Origin: an uncultured Dysgonomonas sp.
Lineage (GTDB): Bacteria > Bacteroidota > Bacteroidia > Bacteroidales > Dysgonomonadaceae
Assembly: GCA_900556485.1 (NCBI GenBank)
Contig: USOX01000009.1
Span: 39,054 to 103,053 of the forward strand
DNA: 64,000 nucleotides
Reading direction: 5' to 3'
A program made the position numbers and the translations under genes. The notes under the pieces are model-generated. The model was given only the letters and a program-made list of their open reading frames with translations, was not told the DNA's origin and searched no databases. Positions 58,918 through 64,000 of the stretch are shown piece by piece. The number at the start of each line of letters is the position of its first letter. Within the stretch, counting starts at the first letter, position 1.

Positions 58918-59673
58918 ATGACAAAGACGAAGCTGGTTATAAATAAGAAATATCAGAATCTGGATGGTTTTATCAGAAATCTTCCATTAACTTTCTATGA
59001 GTCAGGAGAAACGATATATTCCGGACGGAATACAATTAAAACTTTTGATGTAGATGGAATTAAACTTAATGTGAAGTTTTTTAAAAAGCCATTATTTATA
59101 AACCAGATTATATATGCCACTTTCCGTAAATCGAAGGCTAAAAGATCGTACCTTTATGCTTTTATGATAAGAGAAAGAGGCTTTCAGACTCCCGATCCGA
59201 TTGCATATTTGGAGATCAAACAATATAATCTGTTGAAATACAGTTTATATATATCGGTACACGAGGAGTTCGATGGGATGATGAGAGAGCTGCAAAAAGG
59301 AGTGATTGAAGGACGTGAAGAATTGTTGCGCCAGTTTGCATTATATACTGCCGAATTGCATGAGAAGCAAATATTGCATCTGGATTATTCCTCGGGTAAT
59401 ATACTATATAAAAAGAACGGGAATTCTTACACATTCTATTTAGTAGATCTTAATAGAATGAGATTTGACAGACCTATTAGCCTCGATACTGCCTGCTTTA
59501 ATTTCAGGCGGCTATGGGGAAGCGATGAGATGATCAGCTTCATTGTTAAGGAGTATGCTAAAGCACGGAATTTTGATGAAGCAACCTGCTTAAGGAAAAC
59601 ATTTGAGTATCGCAAAAAATTTTGGGATACATTCTGTAGACAACATCCCGGGGCCACCCCGTATATTGGTTAA
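58918..59673 (+). CDS. Lipopolysaccharide kinase InaA/WaaP-like protein
   Basis: 251 aa, protein-kinase-like fold. 'LNVKFFKKPLFINQ' holds the likely ATP Lys, and 'AELHEKQILHLDYSSGNILYK' (shortened) plus 'FYLVDLNRMRFDR' carry the catalytic HxDxxxxN and the metal DL(N) motif. Family members phosphorylate heptose or Kdo in lipid A-core. First glycan gene of the operon after prfC, followed 12 bp later by a glycosyltransferase; LPS-type role fits. Confidence 0.9.
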   Translation: MTKTKLVINKKYQNLDGFIRNLPLTFYESGETIYSGRNTIKTFDVDGIKLNVKFFKKPLFINQIIYATFRKSKAKRSYLYAFMIRERGFQTPDPIAYLEIKQYNLLKYSLYISVHEEFDGMMRELQKGVIEGREELLRQFALYTAELHEKQILHLDYSSGNILYKKNGNSYTFYLVDLNRMRFDRPISLDTACFNFRRLWGSDEMISFIVKEYAKARNFDEATCLRKTFEYRKKFWDTFCRQHPGATPYIG

Positions 59674-59685
59674 AAATTTTCAAAC

Positions 59686-60795
59686 ATGAGAATTGGTTTT
59701 GACGCAAAACGTGCTGTTTCGAATTTCACGGGATTAGGTAATTATAGCAGGTTCGTTATTTCGAACCTTATGAAATTTTATCCTAAAAATATATACAGAC
59801 TATTTATTCCTAAATATCCTTCAGAAGACAGAATAGGTACGTTAAATAATAAAGAGATTGAATATACTCTGAAACATACGAAGAAGCCTTTTTGGCGAAC
59901 TTGGGGTATTGTGGATGATATAAAGAAGGAACATCTGGATATATATCATGGCCTCAGTAATGAACTCCCTTATAGAATCAATAAAACGGGAGTGAAAAGT
60001 ATTGTAACTATACATGATCTTATCTTCTTAAGGTATCCTCAGTTTTATTCTCTTATTGATAGGATTATATACAATATAAAGGCTAAGTATGCCTGTAAAG
60101 TTGCAGACAAGATTATAGCTGTAAGCGAATGTACTAAACGAGATATAGTCAAATATTATAATATTAATCCCAATAAAATAGAGGTTGTTTATCAAGGCTG
60201 TTTTCCTATCTTCAAACAAAAAGAGGAAGATAAGAAAAAAGAGGAGATAAGAAGGAAATATAATCTACCAGACGAATACCTCTTGTCATTGGGGAGTATT
60301 GAGGAACGAAAAAATATTCTTCTTGTAGTAAAGGCATTAGAAAAAATACCGGATATTCATTTTGTAGCTATAGGTAAAAGAAAAGAATATGCTGATAAAG
60401 TACTGAATTATGCTGCTCAGCATGGTTTAGCTGATAGAGTTCACCTGCTTAGTAATGTACCATTATCTGATTTACCTGCAATATTGCAATCATCGAAGAT
60501 ATTTATTTATCCTTCTTTATACGAGGGCTTTGGTATTCCTATAGTTGAAGCTTTGAATTCGAGAGTGCCTGTTATTGGAGCAAAAGGATCATGCTTGGAA
60601 GAGTCGGGAGGTCCTGAATCTTTATATATAGATCCTAATAATGATGTAGAGTTAGCAGAACAGATAAAACGATTGCTAAGTGATGTATCACTACGGGAAA
60701 AAATGGTATATGAAGGTGCTAAATATGTAGAGCGGTTCTCTGATGAGAATTGTACAAATAGGATGATGCAGGTTTATGAAGAAATAGTAAAATAG
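59686..60795 (+). CDS. Glycosyltransferase family 4 (GT-B fold)
   Basis: 369 aa. N-terminal 'GFDAKRAVSNFTGLGNYSRFV' and 'VTIHDLIFLRYPQFYS', then the donor half with 'YLLSLGSIEERKN', 'IFIYPSLYEGFGIPIVEALNSRVPVI' (shortened; E-x7-E GT4 motif) and 'GPESLYIDPNNDVELA'. Transfers a sugar from a nucleotide donor to a growing surface glycan, probably LPS core. Donor and linkage cannot be read. Six bases separate it from the next gene. Confidence 0.92.
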   Translation: MRIGFDAKRAVSNFTGLGNYSRFVISNLMKFYPKNIYRLFIPKYPSEDRIGTLNNKEIEYTLKHTKKPFWRTWGIVDDIKKEHLDIYHGLSNELPYRINKTGVKSIVTIHDLIFLRYPQFYSLIDRIIYNIKAKYACKVADKIIAVSECTKRDIVKYYNINPNKIEVVYQGCFPIFKQKEEDKKKEEIRRKYNLPDEYLLSLGSIEERKNILLVVKALEKIPDIHFVAIGKRKEYADKVLNYAAQHGLADRVHLLSNVPLSDLPAILQSSKIFIYPSLYEGFGIPIVEALNSRVPVIGAKGSCLEESGGPESLYIDPNNDVELAEQIKRLLSDVSLREKMVYEGAKYVERFSDENCTNRMMQVYEEIVK

Positions 60796-60801
60796 GGAAA
60801 A

Positions 60802-61971
60802 ATGTCCGAATCTAATAGTTTCATAATGAATGAAGAGAATTTTAATATTTCACTGTTAGTAGGTTTAAAAAATAATCTGGAATATTCTATAAATTTTTAT
60901 GAGACAACTCGAAAGTTGTATCCTAATGTTGAGATAGTTTTTGTTAGCTATGGTAGTACAGATGGAACTCATCAATGGCTTGATTCGTTAAATGACTCTA
61001 ATCTGATATATTATTATTTTCCTGAGACTAAGACATTTTCTGATACCTATAATAAATGTAGTGAACTTGCAACAAAGGATTATATTGTATTTCTGCATAA
61101 TGATATGGTATTAACTCCTCATTTTCTGGAAAATATTGTAAAATATTTGGATAAAGATACTATAGTCGGTTTTTCCACAATAGAACCTCCCATTTTTTCA
61201 AAGAATGAAAGAATTGGGAAAATTGTAAAAGATTTTGGGATAGATATACAGAATCTAGAACTGGATGAATTATATAGATTTTCCATTGATTATCAGCAAC
61301 GATATAAAAATCAGATAGCTAATAAAATAGATTTATTGTTTTTTATTGCGCTTTGCAATGAAAAATTTAAGTCTGTAAATGGACTGGATAACCTCTTTGA
61401 TCCAATGTTTTGTGAAGATGACGATTTATTCCTAAGATTAGAGGCTATAGGACTAAATAAGCTCACATCTTTAGATGCAATATGTTATCACTTTGTGAGT
61501 AAAACCTCCCGCTTCTCGGAAGATGTAATTAAAAAGACAAAAGAGATCGAGTGCAATTCGCAAAGAAATTTTTTGCGTAAATGGGGATTTCCTTCATACA
61601 ATGATAAAAGAAAAGTATATGACATTGGTATTGTGCTGAAAAATGCAACTTTAGATACTATCCAGGAAATTGAGCCATATGCTTCTCAATTGTATGTAGA
61701 TTGTGATTTTTCAGAATATATAAAAAAAGAACAGCCTAAAACAAAATTAGATTTAAGTAGAAGGATATTACCTATTAAGTCTTTTAATAAAGAGCATGAT
61801 ATTCTTATAATAATAGATGAGAATGAAATGGATGAAAAATCATTTTTCTTAGTTAAAAATGTATACCAGAAAATAGAGAAAAGGAGAAAAGAATCTTTTA
61901 AGAATTTATTTCGCTCCAAAAATAAGATAAAGAAAAAAGGGGTCTCCGTAGTCATTCAAAATTATAATTAA
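60802..61971 (+). CDS. Glycosyltransferase family 2-like protein
   Basis: 389 aa. 'ISLLVGLKNNLEYSINFYETT' begins a GT-A fold, 'FVSYGSTDGTHQWLDS' and 'DYIVFLHNDMVLTPHFLENI' give a DxD-like HND, and 'MFCEDDDLFLRLEAIGL' is the acceptor-side ED motif (motifs shortened). The C-terminal ~130 residues (from 'YDIGIVLKNATLD') are an added domain I do not recognise. An ATG at 60826 is an alternative start. Middle of the glycan operon. Confidence 0.86.
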   Translation: MSESNSFIMNEENFNISLLVGLKNNLEYSINFYETTRKLYPNVEIVFVSYGSTDGTHQWLDSLNDSNLIYYYFPETKTFSDTYNKCSELATKDYIVFLHNDMVLTPHFLENIVKYLDKDTIVGFSTIEPPIFSKNERIGKIVKDFGIDIQNLELDELYRFSIDYQQRYKNQIANKIDLLFFIALCNEKFKSVNGLDNLFDPMFCEDDDLFLRLEAIGLNKLTSLDAICYHFVSKTSRFSEDVIKKTKEIECNSQRNFLRKWGFPSYNDKRKVYDIGIVLKNATLDTIQEIEPYASQLYVDCDFSEYIKKEQPKTKLDLSRRILPIKSFNKEHDILIIIDENEMDEKSFFLVKNVYQKIEKRRKESFKNLFRSKNKIKKKGVSVVIQNYN

Positions 61972-61981
61972 TAATCATACA

Positions 61982-62659
61982 ATGAAAATATCAAAGCGTA
62001 TAGTAGCTCTTTTTCGTTGGAGAAAAATCAAAATATCATACGGAATCACAGTTTGTAATGAAGCTGAAGAGTTGAAACGGTTATTAGATTGTTTGGTGCC
62101 AAATGTAAGCCATAAAGACGAAATTATTATTTTATCGGACAAGAGCAAGGTAACAAATGAAGTTCTTGATGTTATTAATAAATACATATCAGACAGCAAA
62201 CTTATATCACATATAAGTTATCCGTTGAATAATGATTTTGCAACATACAAGAATAATCTGATAGATGCAGCTACAGGAAACTACCTTTTTCAAATAGATG
62301 CAGATGAAGTTCCGAATATTCAATTAATAAAAAGTATTAGATATATAGTAAACTATTATTCAAAATTTGACTCTTTCCGAATACCTCGCATAAATATTGT
62401 TGAAGGTGTAACAGAAGAACATATCCAAAATTGGGGATGGAATATAGATGATAAAGGACGAGTTAATTTCCCAGATCTGCAAATGCGTTTATTTTGCCTG
62501 AATAAAGGGATTCTTTGGAAGAATAAAGTTCATGAAGAGTTAATTAATTATTCATCAGTAAAAGTTTTATCATACGAAACAGAAGAAAACTGTTTGTATC
62601 ATATAAAAAATATTGATAGGCAAGTGGCGCAGAATGATTATTATGAGACTCTTAACTAA
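61982..62659 (+). CDS. Glycosyltransferase family 2, WaaE/KdtX-like
   Basis: 225 aa, compact GT-A. 'ISYGITVCNEAEELKRLLDCL' at the start and 'ATGNYLFQIDADEVPN' (DxD) are typical; 'LNNDFATYKNNLIDAATGN' resembles the WaaE group that adds a hexose to LPS core heptose, and 'GILWKNKVHEELINY' is the conserved acceptor-site His/Glu motif. Core-oligosaccharide role is plausible, not proven. Confidence 0.88.
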   Translation: MKISKRIVALFRWRKIKISYGITVCNEAEELKRLLDCLVPNVSHKDEIIILSDKSKVTNEVLDVINKYISDSKLISHISYPLNNDFATYKNNLIDAATGNYLFQIDADEVPNIQLIKSIRYIVNYYSKFDSFRIPRINIVEGVTEEHIQNWGWNIDDKGRVNFPDLQMRLFCLNKGILWKNKVHEELINYSSVKVLSYETEENCLYHIKNIDRQVAQNDYYETLN

Positions 62660-62668
62660 ACCTATTAT

Positions 62669-63937
62669 ATGGATAAAATAGCAATAATAGTACAAAGATA
62701 TAGCTTGGAGGTAAATGGTGGTGCTGAACTTCATGCCCGTTTGTTGGCCGAGCATCTGAACACAAAATATAATGTTGAAGTACTTACAACTTGTGCTAAA
62801 AATTATATGACATGGGAAGATTTTTATCCAGAAGGAGAAGACTGCATAAATGGAGTTATTGTTCATAGATTTTCATCGAAAAAAAAGACAGGAGAAAATA
62901 TAGACTTAATACATCTGGATCTTAGTAAAGATCAAAAATATACAGATCAAAAACTTGGAATAAATAATTTATTTTCATTGCCTTTCAAAAGATTTCGTTA
63001 TAAAAGGGGAAGAAAGAGTTATGAGAAATTTTTTGCTTTGTGGATGGCAGAACAGGGCCCTTTATGTAAAGGTTTAATAGATTACATTGAAAACAATAAG
63101 GATAAATATACAGCTTTTATTTTCTTTACTTACTTATATTATCCTACCTATTATGGATTGCAAGTAGATAGTGTAGGTAATAAAAGTATATTGATCCCAA
63201 CAGCGCATGATGAACCCCCTTTTTATTTCAGAGGGTATAAAACTGTTTTCTCTCAGCCCAAATTTTTTATGTATAATACCTTGTCCGAAAAACAATTAGT
63301 TGAAGCAGTATATCACCAAACGCGCATGAAAAAATCTGATATTGCAGGTCTAGGATTTGATAAGCCTATTTTAAATCTTACTATTAAAAAAAATATTGAA
63401 TTTAAATATATAGTTTATATAGGAAGAATTGAGGTAAATAAGGGATGTTATGAATTAGTAGAAAATTTTCTTGCTTACAAAAGAGAGTATTCGAATGACC
63501 TGAAACTCATAATGATTGGTAGTAATTTCTTAAAAGATGATACAATAGAGCAATCTGAAGATATTATTTATACTGGTTTTATCGATGAACAGGAAAAATT
63601 ATATTACTTACAAAATGCGGAAGCATTAGTTATTCCTTCTCAATTTGAAAGCCTTTCGATGGTAACGCTTGAAGCTATGATCATGGGTAAACCTGTTTTG
63701 GCTAATGAGGGTAGTGAGGTTCTAAAGAAGCATATAGAGATAAGTAACGCGGGCTTTTTATATAACAATAGAGAAAGCTTCTCAAATCAACTATCTAAGA
63801 TATTAAAACTCTCTAAAGAAGAGAAAGAAAAAATAGCTGAAAATGGTATTTCTTATGTGGAAAATAATTATCGTTGGTCAGATGTAATTGATAAATTTAC
63901 CAAAGCTATAGATTATATAAAAAGACAGTATCCATAA
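62669..63937 (+). CDS. Glycosyltransferase family 4 (GT-B fold)
   Basis: 422 aa. 'IVQRYSLEVNGGAELHARLLAEHL' (shortened) is the Gly-rich GT4 N-terminus. The donor domain has 'VYIGRIEVNKGCYELVENF' and 'LVIPSQFESLSMVTLEAMIMGKPV' (shortened; E-x7-E). 'LIPTAHDEPPFYF' is typical of the subgroup. Last gene of the run; a terminator starts 15 bp after the stop, so the operon is complete here. Confidence 0.92.
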   Translation: MDKIAIIVQRYSLEVNGGAELHARLLAEHLNTKYNVEVLTTCAKNYMTWEDFYPEGEDCINGVIVHRFSSKKKTGENIDLIHLDLSKDQKYTDQKLGINNLFSLPFKRFRYKRGRKSYEKFFALWMAEQGPLCKGLIDYIENNKDKYTAFIFFTYLYYPTYYGLQVDSVGNKSILIPTAHDEPPFYFRGYKTVFSQPKFFMYNTLSEKQLVEAVYHQTRMKKSDIAGLGFDKPILNLTIKKNIEFKYIVYIGRIEVNKGCYELVENFLAYKREYSNDLKLIMIGSNFLKDDTIEQSEDIIYTGFIDEQEKLYYLQNAEALVIPSQFESLSMVTLEAMIMGKPVLANEGSEVLKKHIEISNAGFLYNNRESFSNQLSKILKLSKEEKEKIAENGISYVENNYRWSDVIDKFTKAIDYIKRQYP

Positions 63938-63951
63938 TATTGTGTAAATGT

Positions 63952-63986
63952 AAAACTACAGGTTGTAAGACTTGTAGTTTTTTATT
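63952..63986 (+). terminator. Terminator of the prfC/glycan operon
   Basis: 12-bp stem AAAACTACAGGT (63952-63963) with ACTTGTAGTTTT (63970-63981), loop TGTAAG, one G-U pair, then T residues. Confidence 0.9.
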
Positions 63987-64000
63987 TATTAATAACTTTA

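Noticed and set aside
1..64000. CRISPR arrays, rRNA or tRNA genes
   Set aside because: No regular direct-repeat/spacer array, rRNA-like block or tRNA cloverleaf with TTC-rich T loop was noticed by eye; a tRNAscan/CRISPR search would settle it.

Overview
The window is AT-rich chromosomal DNA from a member of the Bacteroidota, most likely a Bacteroidales of the Dysgonomonas type. The order is fairly safe; the genus is inference. Supporting signs are type IX secretion genes (porP/sprF end, gldK/porK, gldN/porN), a Bacteroidetes-type SerA with Lys in place of the catalytic His, many lipoproteins with Bacteroidetes lipoboxes, DUF4924, DUF1015, DUF5723 and FISUMP-family proteins, an outer-membrane beta-barrel receptor, and promoters with the Bacteroidetes -7 box TAnnTTTG. 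No rRNA, tRNA, CRISPR array or complete insertion sequence was seen.

Layout. 1-2.8 kb: end of a T9SS locus in which gldK is followed directly by gldN, with gldL and gldM absent. 2.8-4.9 kb: BlaI-type repressor and an M56/M23 double metallopeptidase, behind three evenly phased operators. 5-11.3 kb: U32 protein, a wHTH/creD envelope cluster with two matching operators, and pncB. 11.4-13.3 kb: C10 cysteine protease lipoprotein and a small lipoprotein that may be its inhibitor. 13.3-17.2 kb: DUF1015, serC and serA. 17.2-23.1 kb: envelope proteins, a pRiA4b ORF3-like protein and miaA. 23.1-26.6 kb: a repeat-rich stretch with DUF763, a Cys/His lipoprotein and an orphan terminase-small-subunit-like gene, laced with hairpin repeats and a large structured repeat whose other copy is at 18.6 kb. 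26.6-29.1 kb: PspC-PadR-PspC operon. 29.2-36.9 kb: lipoproteins, a CDP-glycerol-type transferase, DUF1287, hydrolases and pirin. 37.8-42.6 kb: DUF4924, an ECF sigma/putative anti-sigma pair facing a DUF6249 gene, and a beta-barrel receptor. 42.6-50.4 kb: AI-2E-type permease, DoxX, TonB-like proteins, a lipoprotein gene broken by one stop codon, a KdsC-like phosphatase/DUF2520/nitroreductase cluster and a polyprenyl-phosphate sugar transferase. 50.4-57.3 kb: topA, an unknown gene, fabD, rfbD and a lipoprotein. 57.3-64 kb: prfC followed without a break by a lipopolysaccharide-kinase-like gene and four glycosyltransferases, ending in a strong terminator.

The clearest signals outside genes are regulatory or structural. 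(i) A ~200-bp repeat (18562-18758 and 25167-25373) has at least five stems preserved by compensatory changes while loops and a 15-nt single-stranded segment stay constant. (ii) Two divergent ECF promoters share the same -35, 14-bp spacer and -10; a third, weaker match precedes an orphan terminator, suggesting a small RNA. (iii) Three ACTA-N7-TAGT sites stand exactly 21 bp apart in front of blaI. (iv) Two ACTTTG-N5-CAAAGT palindromes flank the wHTH gene. (v) A 31-bp palindrome overlaps the promoter of the PadR operon. Two genes (3278-4909 and 45836-46633) are cut by single in-frame stop codons with coding-like sequence continuing beyond.
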